IMG/VR virus record: IMGVR_UViG_3300020171_000069
Span: 1 to 41,177 of that record
Strand: one strand, 5' to 3'
DNA from: a virus
Length of the DNA: 41,177 bases
Each line of letters opens with the position of its first letter. The stretch's first letter is position 1. The notes below the pieces were generated by a model. That model was not told the origin of the DNA and did no database searches. It was given only the letters and a program-made list of their open reading frames with translations. Positions 1 to 7,859 of the stretch are shown here, piece by piece. The translations under genes were made by a program, and so were the position numbers.

Positions 1-127
1 CTCATATTAACCTCCTAAAGAACTATGTATCTTTTATCAATAAATAAATGAGGGCGGTAACTACGACTGTTAAAATTACACCTGCCGCCCCGTAAACCAA
101 CTTGCGAACAGGGGAAAATACATCATA
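1..127. repeat. Terminal direct repeat, left copy (circular overlap)
   Basis: Bases 1-127 are identical to 41051-41177. A 127-bp exact end repeat matches a common assembler k-mer length, so I read it as an artefact of a circular contig and not a biological terminal repeat. Genes cross the junction normally: the gene starting at 41055 and the one ending at 23 are consecutive in the circle. Confidence 0.95.
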
Positions 128-358
128 ATTAACATATTTTTTGTCAGCAGCTTCAATAAATCTGTCCAACTTGTCTGTTATTCCTCCTAGTTTTTCATTG
201 ATGTCTCTGATGTCCTTTCCCATTAAGCAAATAGTTTTATCGAATTGATTATCTTTATTTTCCAGTTCACGGTTAAGTTTATCCTGGTCTCTTAGTTTTT
301 CTAAAGTAAGTTTAGCAGGAGGTCTATTCTCCCATTCTTTGTTACAATTTTCATCCAT
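23..358 (-). CDS. Small membrane protein with N-terminal coiled coil, holin/XhlA-like
   Basis: A protein of 111 residues. The first ~75 residues are charged and helical (KLTLEKLRDQDKLNRELENK, then DIRDINEKLGGITDKLDRF), followed by one hydrophobic segment near the C-terminus (VYGAAGVILTVVVTALIYLL). This plan resembles hemolysin XhlA-type and other C-tail-anchored phage membrane proteins in lysis cassettes. I chose ATG at 358; a TTG three codons upstream is possible. It overlaps the stop of the upstream membrane gene by 8 nt and is followed by the strong AGGAGG site of the next gene across the circular junction. A role in host lysis is inferred from neighbours only. Confidence 0.7.
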   Translation of the reverse strand: MDENCNKEWENRPPAKLTLEKLRDQDKLNRELENKDNQFDKTICLMGKDIRDINEKLGGITDKLDRFIEAADKKYVNYDVFSPVRKLVYGAAGVILTVVVTALIYLLIKDT

Positions 359-482
359 AATATCCAATTATAAATCCAATTAAAGTTGCTATAAATCCTA
401 TCCAGATACCGATCGTGATATAAAAGACTCTCTGCTTGAGTTCCCACTTCAGGATGTTTCTAGTTTGAGCTAAGTATTTCAT
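351..482 (-). CDS. Very small single-span membrane protein
   Basis: A 43-residue reading frame starting MKYLAQTRNILKWELKQRVF and followed by one long hydrophobic stretch (YITIGIWIGFIATLIGFIIG). Its ATG overlaps the stop of the tail-fibre gene (TAATG) and its TGA overlaps the start of the next membrane gene, which supports it as a real, translationally coupled cistron. A basic N-terminus followed by one span suits a small holin, antiholin or pinholin-like protein, but there is no family signature. Confidence 0.6.
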   Translation of the reverse strand: MKYLAQTRNILKWELKQRVFYITIGIWIGFIATLIGFIIGYYG

Positions 483-1336
483 TAAGGTGTATATTTAGAG
501 ATTATTCTCCAACCTACATTGTCAGAAATATAAGTTCTTGATTCATTTAGGGTTGTAATCGTATTAGTAGCACTTCCGTCTACCGTTTCGCTTCCATTGG
601 GGTCGATAACAGCCGCAGATGTGTTGATATTTTTGACAGTAAATTTAGTAGTATTTGAAACTGCGGTAGGAAGATTAATTGTGCAAGTGGTAGGAACTGG
701 ATAGTTATTAGTCGGAGCCACCTGCCCAGTATAATAAGTAGCAAATGGAAAATCAGGGTAATGGTCTTGCACATCATTGGCACAAACTTGACATTTCATA
801 TCGTAATTAGCCAGAATATTAGTGAAAAGATTTCCGTCATTGATTGTTCTAGCATCGTTCCAATTTATCTCACTCCAACTACTGCCACTCCACAACCACA
901 TATGACGAGTAGAATAACAACTAGGAACAATCCTATCTGCAGAATCAAATAATCCTGATTGAGCGGTATCGATAAAATTTACAAAAATATACTGGCTATT
1001 TATATCTAAATAAATTGCATAGTAAGCCTGTTGAGCTAACATTGCAGAAGTCGGAACTGGATAACCTTCCGGTAAACCACTTGTAGAAACATAATTATTT
1101 AAAATTATTCTTTCTCCTGAAGTATCTGAGGGAGAAGCAGAATTAGTAGTTACTTCTGTAACACTGTATCCTCCGCTGGCCACGGTTTCCCAAGTCGCAT
1201 TAGTTCCGTCTGTTTTGAGATACTTACCTGAGTTTCCTGTTTGGGAAGGTGAAAGGTCATCGACAGAATCAGGAACAGTTAAAATAGAATCATCTATCCC
1301 CTCTTCATCGTGGAATTTATTAAATTTGAAAGCCAT
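482..1336 (-). CDS. Tail fibre / receptor-binding protein
   Basis: A protein of 284 residues. The N-terminal segment has the phage fibre motif GKYLKTDGTNATWETV. The C-terminal end (TKFTVKNINTSAAVIDP, then SETVDGSATNTITTLNESR and DNVGWRII) is the beta-rich tip repeat common in tail fibres and collars. The middle holds several Cys and aromatic residues (KCQVCANDVQDHYPDFPF) that may form a specific receptor-binding head. It overlaps by one base with the upstream small tail gene and lies at the end of the virion genes, just before the lysis block. Receptor binding is inferred. Confidence 0.75.
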   Translation of the reverse strand: MAFKFNKFHDEEGIDDSILTVPDSVDDLSPSQTGNSGKYLKTDGTNATWETVASGGYSVTEVTTNSASPSDTSGERIILNNYVSTSGLPEGYPVPTSAMLAQQAYYAIYLDINSQYIFVNFIDTAQSGLFDSADRIVPSCYSTRHMWLWSGSSWSEINWNDARTINDGNLFTNILANYDMKCQVCANDVQDHYPDFPFATYYTGQVAPTNNYPVPTTCTINLPTAVSNTTKFTVKNINTSAAVIDPNGSETVDGSATNTITTLNESRTYISDNVGWRIISKYTP

Positions 1337-1653
1337 TATGAGTAGTTTAAGCTAGTTAAATCTGTTGCAATATTATCAAAATTAGCGTTTCCGTCTGCCC
1401 AAGTGATAACGGTAGTTCCTCCCGAAACAGCTATCTTTTTGGCTTGCCACCCTGCGGTTGCCTGAGCAGTTCCTATTGGTGCGATAGCGATATAGGTGTT
1501 ATCTCCAGAAACTGTTATCTTTTTTGCAACCAGTTTAGAGGTAGGCGTGATTAAATTAGTCCCGTCACTCTCGAAGGACTTTACCCTTTTAACTCCGAAG
1601 GTTTTGTCGTGTTCCTCCCATTCAAGGTCAGATACTCTTGTTGGATTTGCCAT
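1336..1653 (-). CDS. Small tail/baseplate protein with repeated beta motif
   Basis: A protein of 105 residues with two similar beta segments (AKKITVSGDNTYIAIAP and AKKIAVSGGTTVITWADG) ending NFDNIATDLTSLNYS. The duplicated KKI-VSG unit and the WADG-NFDN ending suggest a small beta-rich structural protein of the tail tip or fibre base. No Shine-Dalgarno is visible; the leader is AT-rich. Co-transcribed between the ejection-protein genes and the tail fibre. Confidence 0.6.
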   Translation of the reverse strand: MANPTRVSDLEWEEHDKTFGVKRVKSFESDGTNLITPTSKLVAKKITVSGDNTYIAIAPIGTAQATAGWQAKKIAVSGGTTVITWADGNANFDNIATDLTSLNYS

Positions 1654-1657
1654 AAAA

Positions 1658-2008
1658 TTATTCAGTGAGATTCTTATATCTCTTATCTAATGTTTCTTTG
1701 ATTAGTTTTTGTCTCTCTCCAAGTTTTCCGTATTCGTCAGAAAGTTGCATAAAGGTATAAATCTTATCTAATCTTGAAGACTGGCTTCCTCCCACTCTTA
1801 AGGAGAGTTCTCTAAATTTTCCGATATCAACTTTTTCTGCTATGTAAGAGATTTTCTCCATGACTTTATCGTTGAATATCTGGTCTTTTATTCCGAGTTC
1901 GGAAAGAAACTCGATATGTTTTAGATCTGGGATGTTTTCAGTCGATGGTGTAGGATCGTGTTGCTCTTGGGGGATGAGAGATTCTGTTTTGGGTTGTAGT
2001 ATTTCCAC
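1658..2008 (-). CDS. Small helical virion-associated protein
   Basis: About 116 residues, mostly charged helix (KVMEKISYIAEKVDIGKF, DKIYTFMQLSDEYGKLGERQ). I chose GTG at 2008, which follows the stop of the upstream gene by one base, the same spacing as at the neighbouring TAA-T-ATG junction; a TTG at 2026 inside the upstream gene is the alternative. It lies next to the two large putative ejection proteins and may be a minor internal virion or tail-assembly protein. No family recognised. Confidence 0.6.
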   Translation of the reverse strand: MEILQPKTESLIPQEQHDPTPSTENIPDLKHIEFLSELGIKDQIFNDKVMEKISYIAEKVDIGKFRELSLRVGGSQSSRLDKIYTFMQLSDEYGKLGERQKLIKETLDKRYKNLTE

Positions 2009-2009
2009 T

Positions 2010-3812
2010 TTATTTGGTGGTATCAATTAGTTTTTGGATGGCTTTTTCAATCTGTTTCCTGGTTTGTTGGGTCTTAGCGTTGTCCCAAGCCTGAGAAAGT
2101 CTCCTATAGGTTTCTCTGAATTGGGAAGATTTGGCGGAGATGTTTTTGATAGACATACCGACCCTTGGCTTGTTGATGAACTCAGTAATCTTGTTTGCTA
2201 TTTTTTGTTCTTTCGGAGAAAGGTTAATCTTTTTATCTCCTCCAAATATGAAGTTCTTTATTGACCCAGCCTCTGATTCTGTGAGTTTGCCTATCTTGGA
2301 TAGTTTCATCAATAGTTTTTCCACCTGGGAACGAGCAGCCGTTCCAGCTACCAACTTACCACCAGTCTGTCCGGCTAAAAGACCAGCCGCAGTCCCCACT
2401 GGCCCTCCCACAGCAGTACCAATGGCGCCGCCCACGCTTGCAGATATTAGCTTACCCATTAGTCCTAGCTCTGGTCTGGTTCTAGCTATATCAAGAAGTT
2501 TTTTAGTTTCAATAAGTGTTCCGTAAGACTTGTTGAACGCCCTAATGTCTTGACCGGATATATTTAATCCTTCCGTTATTCTTTGGAGATTCTTATTTAA
2601 CACCCCACCTATTTCGTGTTCTACTGCATCGAGAACTTTCTGGCCAGCCTTATTATAGGCTCCCCTAAAGGTAGAGCGCTTCAATTCGTTAAGAGCGTCT
2701 AGGCTAATAGTCCCTTTGTGTTTTGTTTTTAATAGGTTTACGAATTCATCTATCTGTTTTTCGATTGCCAGTATATCTCTATCATTCTTATATTTTCCGA
2801 CAATCGTTTTAACTTGTTTTATAATATCATCAGTGTTAGCTGTGACTGTTGGAGCATACTTTTTAATAAAACCAGAAAACTTTTCCTCTGCTGAGTTATA
2901 AAGGTCATCCACCTTATTAAATCGCTGTTCGGGGCTTCCTGTGATTCTCTGATTAGTTAGAAATTCAGTAACATCGTCTAGTTTTTTGCCTAGATTTCTT
3001 TTCTGTACCGGAGTTAATCTTAAGTTTACTTTTTCTATTTTTTTAGCCAACGCCTCCGAACTTGTCCCGAACGCCCTGGTTAGTTTTCCAAGTATTCCAC
3101 CTGCTACAGGAATGGCCGCGCCAAACTTAGCAGCACCCTTACCTTCCTCCAAACTACCAATTTGTGCAGTTGTAACTCCTCCTACCTCAATAGCCGATAG
3201 GGCAGATTTGCTCAAAAGCTTTAGCGCATTAGCGGATAAGGAGCCTAATTTACCAGCCTGAGCAAGCTTAGTGGCTCCAATTCCCGCCTCGACTATCTTA
3301 CTGCCCTTGGCGAAAGCACCGCCCGGGACAAAAAACTCTCCTATTTGTTCGGCAGTCTTTCCTATTTTCTGTGATGTTCCTTCGGCTTCAGTCATGTATT
3401 TAGGGAGTTCTACAGGCTGAGTGTTTATTTCCTTACCGGTTATTTTTCCTGCGATATAATCAGCCGCTCTTCCGAATGTTTTTTGTCCTAGGGTCGATAG
3501 TCCCTGAGCCGTTGATAGCACGCCCTTCATAGCTCCGGTGGTCAGATTTCTTTGTATTCCGCTAACATTCCCAACAGCCTCCAAGACTGCGCCCTTTCCT
3601 TCTAGTGGATTAGCTGAAGTGAACATTTTTTGACCGACGTTCATATTTTCATAACTATTTTCTGTTTGTTGAGATGGCTGTTGGTTATCAGCGGAATCAT
3701 TAAAACCTTCTAACTGATGCCCATCTTTTAGAAGTTGATCCATTATGCTCTGGGGAGACTTGTTTGGATTTTGTTGAGTTATTTGTTTAAACTCATCTTT
3801 TGTAAATAGCAT
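2010..3812 (-). CDS. Large internal virion / DNA-ejection protein (putative)
   Basis: A protein of 600 residues from ATG at 3812, one base after the upstream stop (TAA-T-ATG). It combines long charged helices with several Gly/Ala-rich, weakly hydrophobic segments (SVGGAIGTAVGGPVGTAAGL, GGVTTAQIGSLEEGKGAAKF). Such amphiphilic, low-complexity helices after tail genes are typical of podovirus ejection proteins that form a conduit through the cell envelope. The end is strongly basic (QTRKQIEKAIQKLI). No enzymatic domain is visible. Assignment rests on position, size and composition. Confidence 0.6.
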   Translation of the reverse strand: MLFTKDEFKQITQQNPNKSPQSIMDQLLKDGHQLEGFNDSADNQQPSQQTENSYENMNVGQKMFTSANPLEGKGAVLEAVGNVSGIQRNLTTGAMKGVLSTAQGLSTLGQKTFGRAADYIAGKITGKEINTQPVELPKYMTEAEGTSQKIGKTAEQIGEFFVPGGAFAKGSKIVEAGIGATKLAQAGKLGSLSANALKLLSKSALSAIEVGGVTTAQIGSLEEGKGAAKFGAAIPVAGGILGKLTRAFGTSSEALAKKIEKVNLRLTPVQKRNLGKKLDDVTEFLTNQRITGSPEQRFNKVDDLYNSAEEKFSGFIKKYAPTVTANTDDIIKQVKTIVGKYKNDRDILAIEKQIDEFVNLLKTKHKGTISLDALNELKRSTFRGAYNKAGQKVLDAVEHEIGGVLNKNLQRITEGLNISGQDIRAFNKSYGTLIETKKLLDIARTRPELGLMGKLISASVGGAIGTAVGGPVGTAAGLLAGQTGGKLVAGTAARSQVEKLLMKLSKIGKLTESEAGSIKNFIFGGDKKINLSPKEQKIANKITEFINKPRVGMSIKNISAKSSQFRETYRRLSQAWDNAKTQQTRKQIEKAIQKLIDTTK

Positions 3813-3813
3813 A

Positions 3814-5511
3814 TTATTTGAATAGAGAGTTAAACCAGCTAATTGCACCATTACTTTTCTGCTCTATCTGGTTATTACTTAATCCTATACCCTGAAGATA
3901 TTGTTGTTTTTCTGGAGAAATATTTGCTTGCTCTTGAGGTTTTGGAAGTTTATTTTCAATATTCGAGGCCGTTTCTTCAATCCCCCTATAGATTCCTTCC
4001 ATTCCACTGACATTTCTCCCAGCTCCAGCCTGTACCTTGATTTTGTTTTCGAGTGATCGTTGGACAGAACGCATAGTCAATCCTAAGACGGCGTTCCTGA
4101 CATCTTCCGTACTGGATATTGTCGGAAGGGTTTTAGAATAAAGAGCAATGTCGTTATCGGTCAAAACGCCCACTTCACCATAAATACCTCTCGCTAAGTT
4201 AGGAACAATAGCTGTGAGCATAGCTTTAATCTCTTGTGACTTGGTGTCGTATGGGTTGTTACTTCTGATTATGCCTAGTATCGGACCAGTCGCTTCGTCT
4301 TCGATGGTTTTACTTAATTCGTCTATTTGCGACAAAACATTTACGCCCTTTTCAAATGACTGAAGGAACGAAGCATCGACATCCTTTCCTCCGGCGCTTG
4401 CCCTGATAATTCCGTAGATGTCCCCATTCGCCAGTGCTTCTTCCTTTAACTTATTGAGTTCTTGTTGAACCGATGCTTGCATCTTAACGGAAAGTCCTGA
4501 CAGTTTAAGTGTGCTTCCTGGGGTCATTATTGATTGTGCTATTTGTGCAGCCTTTGAGCCACCCGTAGTCGCTTGTGGCGTAACAGTTATCCCTCCTCTT
4601 TGCTGGATATAACTAGACCCTTCGGGACTTAAAAGATGACTGAAACTCTTATCAAATGCGTCACTTACGGTTTGGGCGTTTCCTCCCTCTAATCCTTGTT
4701 TTGCAAAACTGTTTCTCATTTCAAGATATTTCTGCGGATCAACTTTCTTATCTTCTCCAGCCGATGTCATTAGTTCAGTTTCTATTGCTTTCATCTCTGG
4801 AGATTGTTCGGTAGCAGTCACAGAACCCATCGGTCTTAATTCATTTGTTTTGCTATTTCTCATAGCTGGATTTCCATTTTCATCCACTGATTCTGACCAT
4901 GTTCCGGTGCTTTCTGATGTTCCAGCGGCCTGTCTTCTAAGGACAGCCATTTCTAATTGAGACTTTTCCTGAGCATCTTTAAACGCCTGGGGAATGAGAT
5001 TACTGAACTTTCCACCAGCGAGAGCTTTGGCAAATTCTTCCTTACTCATTCCTTTCGGTCTTTTAGAAGGATCGGCTCCGTAAGCAGTCATAAAGGCAGA
5101 CCTTTCAGCGTCTTTTCTTTGTTTATCGAGAAGCTTAGCGTTATACATTCCGGTTACAGCGTTTAGTCTAGCGGTGTCTAACCTTGATTGATGAGCCGCT
5201 TCACCAGTGAGAACTCCCATCGCCTTCGTTTGGTTCATTATGTTCGCCTGGTTGGTTTCAGCTTGAGCTTCTCCACTAGCCAGTTTCTTTTCCAGTTTAG
5301 AAAGTTTCATATTCTGAAGACTTTTGTTGGAACCAGAAAGAACCTCCTGGACATTTATCGGAGAATAAACATCAGAGGGTTTAATGGTCGTCAAAAGCGG
5401 TATCCCTGTTGCGGGAGCAGTGGGTGCTATTGTCTGAGTTATTGGTGCAGTGGCAACAGTCTGAGTTACTGGTGCAACTGGCGGTATTTGTGTTTCTTCT
5501 AATGTTGCCAT
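3814..5511 (-). CDS. Large coiled-coil internal virion / ejection protein (putative)
   Basis: A protein of 565 residues from ATG at 5511, preceded by the A-rich leader TTTTTAAAAATATG. The N-terminus is a Pro/Thr/Ala repeat region (TQTVATAPITQTIAPTAPAT), followed by Gln/Ala-rich helices (KLEKKLASGEAQAETNQANI) and a long alpha-helical body. There are no Cys-rich or catalytic motifs. Together with the next 600-residue gene it forms a pair like podovirus internal core proteins. A tape-measure role is unlikely because there is no tail-tube gene set. Confidence 0.55.
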   Translation of the reverse strand: MATLEETQIPPVAPVTQTVATAPITQTIAPTAPATGIPLLTTIKPSDVYSPINVQEVLSGSNKSLQNMKLSKLEKKLASGEAQAETNQANIMNQTKAMGVLTGEAAHQSRLDTARLNAVTGMYNAKLLDKQRKDAERSAFMTAYGADPSKRPKGMSKEEFAKALAGGKFSNLIPQAFKDAQEKSQLEMAVLRRQAAGTSESTGTWSESVDENGNPAMRNSKTNELRPMGSVTATEQSPEMKAIETELMTSAGEDKKVDPQKYLEMRNSFAKQGLEGGNAQTVSDAFDKSFSHLLSPEGSSYIQQRGGITVTPQATTGGSKAAQIAQSIMTPGSTLKLSGLSVKMQASVQQELNKLKEEALANGDIYGIIRASAGGKDVDASFLQSFEKGVNVLSQIDELSKTIEDEATGPILGIIRSNNPYDTKSQEIKAMLTAIVPNLARGIYGEVGVLTDNDIALYSKTLPTISSTEDVRNAVLGLTMRSVQRSLENKIKVQAGAGRNVSGMEGIYRGIEETASNIENKLPKPQEQANISPEKQQYLQGIGLSNNQIEQKSNGAISWFNSLFK

Positions 5512-5528
5512 ATTTTTAAAAATTATTA

Positions 5529-6272
5529 TTAAGGAAAGGTCTTCCAATCGCTTACATCTCCAAGATCAGTCACTATTCCACCATTTAATTCTACACTTCT
5601 ATCTTTGTACTTGTAAGTTCCTGCATCGTCTTGTAAATCAACAACCACTGTGAATGTAGCAGTCTGACCGTCGTGGGTGTTCTGTTTAAATATTCCTACC
5701 GATTTTACCGAGCCAGATGCTTCCACATCTGCGTCAAAAAGAAACTTTGAACCCGATACTGTCATTGTCCTATCTCCTGACCATTTTTGATATCCATAAG
5801 AAGAAAACAGTATATTTGAACCTCCCGTAGCATTAAATTCCATCACGGGAGCGCCATCCATACCGGTCATATAGATGCTACCTATCGAAGCCAACTGTAG
5901 TCCATTTGAACCAGTCGGTGTTTTTATAAAAGACTTTTCAACGTTTGATTTTAAGAATGATATTTTACCTAGTGCTAATTTGGTCTGATATGTTAATCCA
6001 TCATCTGAAAATAGAGAACCTGTAACTGTTAAATCTCCACTTATTGTTCCTCCTGTCGCAGTTATATTTCCATTTACATAAGCTCCTGTACATCTAAAGA
6101 TTCCTGCATTGTTCCACTTTAAAGGTGCACCAGTATAGTTAGTAGCTCCTGAAAAACATCCATCTCTGTTAGCCTTGAAAAGAATCGTCGATCCAGCTCC
6201 AACATATAATTCTTTGAAGTTTCCCATCATATTCACCCTATTACCTACATTTGAAGCTACTGCTAGTGCCAT
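5529..6272 (-). CDS. Tail or fibre-associated beta-rich structural protein
   Basis: A protein of 247 residues, Gly/Ser/Thr-rich with repeated beta motifs (NGNITATGGTISGDLTVTGS) seen in adhesin-like phage structural proteins. A C-terminal segment (DGQTATFTVVVDLQDDAGTY, ending VTDLGDVSDWKTFP) looks like a beta-sandwich or intramolecular trimer tip. The start ATG lies directly after the stop of the 56-residue gene upstream. Probably a side fibre or appendage protein. Confidence 0.65.
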   Translation of the reverse strand: MALAVASNVGNRVNMMGNFKELYVGAGSTILFKANRDGCFSGATNYTGAPLKWNNAGIFRCTGAYVNGNITATGGTISGDLTVTGSLFSDDGLTYQTKLALGKISFLKSNVEKSFIKTPTGSNGLQLASIGSIYMTGMDGAPVMEFNATGGSNILFSSYGYQKWSGDRTMTVSGSKFLFDADVEASGSVKSVGIFKQNTHDGQTATFTVVVDLQDDAGTYKYKDRSVELNGGIVTDLGDVSDWKTFP

Positions 6273-6443
6273 TTAATCTTCCATTAGAATAATTAATTTC
6301 TTTCCATCATTTTCCACGCTGATAACCTTTTCTCCGTCTTCTTTTAATTTTTCAATATATTTAAGACCAGCTCCCAGTTTTTCTTGAGAAGTTTCTTGTC
6401 CATCCATTCCGCCAGCGGTAAGTTTCCAAATTACTGTCTTCAT
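6273..6443 (-). CDS. Small protein between tail genes, unknown function
   Basis: A 56-residue frame starting MKTVIWKLTAGGMDGQETSQ with an alternating charged C-terminus (GEKVISVENDGKKLIILMED). It starts inside a TAATG overlap with the upstream tail gene and stops directly before the next ATG, so the three genes are packed without gaps. It is probably a small tail-assembly or structural peptide. No family recognised. Confidence 0.6.
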   Translation of the reverse strand: MKTVIWKLTAGGMDGQETSQEKLGAGLKYIEKLKEDGEKVISVENDGKKLIILMED

Positions 6444-7720
6444 TATTGTATTGTTATATTGTTTATTACGGGTGATGTCGTTCCTGAAGGCGTCAAAGTT
6501 ACCCGTGCCTGTAAGAAAGCTGCGTCTAAAAGACCACCATCAAAATATGCCTTTTTGTTTATCGTGTCTGTAATGACAGTCTGAGCGACCCACCCAGCTC
6601 CGTTTAAATTGGTTGAAATGCCTATCGCTGTGCTGGTCGGGAGAGAAGTATAGTCCACAATCACCTGATTGAACCTTCCTGAGACTTCTGGAGTGTCTAT
6701 CGTGGCTGTAGCCTTCGTTGTACCGCTTAGATTGACCCCACCTGCGACCGAAACGACTAATGTTCCTCCTGATACCCCCATTGAGGTTATCGCGGCTGTA
6801 GCGGTGTATTCTTGGACTACCACACGAGGCATTTCAGCGTTCTTTCTGTAGATTGAGTAAATCTTAGTCCCTACAGCTATTAATGGTCTTGAGTTTAAAA
6901 CTGTCGTCATCTGATGGCCTGTAGTCGTGGTTTGGTCTCTTAATTCGTTATTCCAGATAGCAAAAGTCTGGCCTGTCCATTGGTAAAGTTTCCCTGTTGT
7001 TCCGCATTGAGCCAAAATAACTTCATCACAATTAAGAAAAGAATTTATCCCGATTTCTGGAACCTCGTCGGATAAGGTGAAACTGTCAGAATACGTATCC
7101 CATAGGAACCCTCGACAGTATTGAGCGCTGGCTCCGACAATCGTTCCTATCAGAATATTTGTAAATCCGTCTGGTATGATACAAGTTCCTATAAACTGAG
7201 CCGGAATATCTAAAGCATTAGCAGTAAAAGTCTCAGAAGAATTTACCGAAGCGATATACTTTCCGTCCGTTATGTAAAGAGTCAGATTTTCTTCACAGCT
7301 TCCATAGGCGTTTCCGTTTGTAAAAGTCCCATGCGAGTCGCTCCTTGAGGCTTCGGTTTCTACTACGAACTTTCCGAGTTTTGAAGCTGTCCAGTATCTG
7401 ATGTAACCGTTGTAATATCTACACCCTCGATGTCCGTCAGTGTTAGCGTTGGCAGTCAGAGCAGTATAAGCTCCTGTGGAAGGATTGCGTTTCCATTGTT
7501 TTCCAGTCGTAGTCGAAAAGAAGTATTGTGTTCCCGCTGGTGAAGTGCATTGGACGCAAGTTTCCGTCGGCACACCCGAAGTCGCATCAGCCGCGAGAGC
7601 TACTTTTCCAGTCAGACTTCCGATATCAGTATGAATGTCCGCACAAACGATCGAGTCGAAGGCGGTTTGGATATGTTTGGACGAACCGACGCCATTAAAG
7701 AATTGGTTAAGCTGTATCAT
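6443..7720 (-). CDS. Large tail structural protein, beta-propeller-like
   Basis: A protein of 425 residues with repeated short beta units in the first 300 residues (KQWKRNPSTGAYTALTANAN, GKYIASVNSSETF, GKLYQWTGQTFAIWN), which suggests a propeller. The C-terminal Thr/Val-rich region ends TPSGTTSPVINNITIQ. This plan suits a podovirus nozzle or tail-hub protein, though I cannot exclude a fibre. The upstream 50-residue gene overlaps its start by 14 bp. Confidence 0.6.
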   Translation of the reverse strand: MIQLNQFFNGVGSSKHIQTAFDSIVCADIHTDIGSLTGKVALAADATSGVPTETCVQCTSPAGTQYFFSTTTGKQWKRNPSTGAYTALTANANTDGHRGCRYYNGYIRYWTASKLGKFVVETEASRSDSHGTFTNGNAYGSCEENLTLYITDGKYIASVNSSETFTANALDIPAQFIGTCIIPDGFTNILIGTIVGASAQYCRGFLWDTYSDSFTLSDEVPEIGINSFLNCDEVILAQCGTTGKLYQWTGQTFAIWNNELRDQTTTTGHQMTTVLNSRPLIAVGTKIYSIYRKNAEMPRVVVQEYTATAAITSMGVSGGTLVVSVAGGVNLSGTTKATATIDTPEVSGRFNQVIVDYTSLPTSTAIGISTNLNGAGWVAQTVITDTINKKAYFDGGLLDAAFLQARVTLTPSGTTSPVINNITIQ

Positions 7721-7859
7721 TTGTTTCTTCCTTAGCTTCTTTTATTTCTTCTAGTGTCATTAAAATCTGGACTAGCTGATAGACTTGACCATAAGGACAA
7801 GTTCCTAGATAGTTTAGGATTTGTTGGGCTTGTTCCTCGGTTATTTTATAAGTTTTCAT
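7707..7859 (-). CDS. Small acidic helical protein, unknown function
   Basis: A 50-residue frame starting MKTYKITEEQAQQILNYLGT, with an acidic helical tail (MTLEEIKEAKEETNDTA). Both ends overlap neighbours: the start overlaps the tailspike stop (ATGA-type) and the end runs 14 bp into the next tail gene, a sign of translational coupling. It may be an assembly chaperone or minor tail protein. Confidence 0.6.
   Translation of the reverse strand: MKTYKITEEQAQQILNYLGTCPYGQVYQLVQILMTLEEIKEAKEETNDTA

Noticed and set aside
1-127. Biological direct terminal repeat of the packaged DNA
   Set aside because: Length matches an assembly k-mer and there is no gene boundary, repeat border motif or terminase site at the ends.
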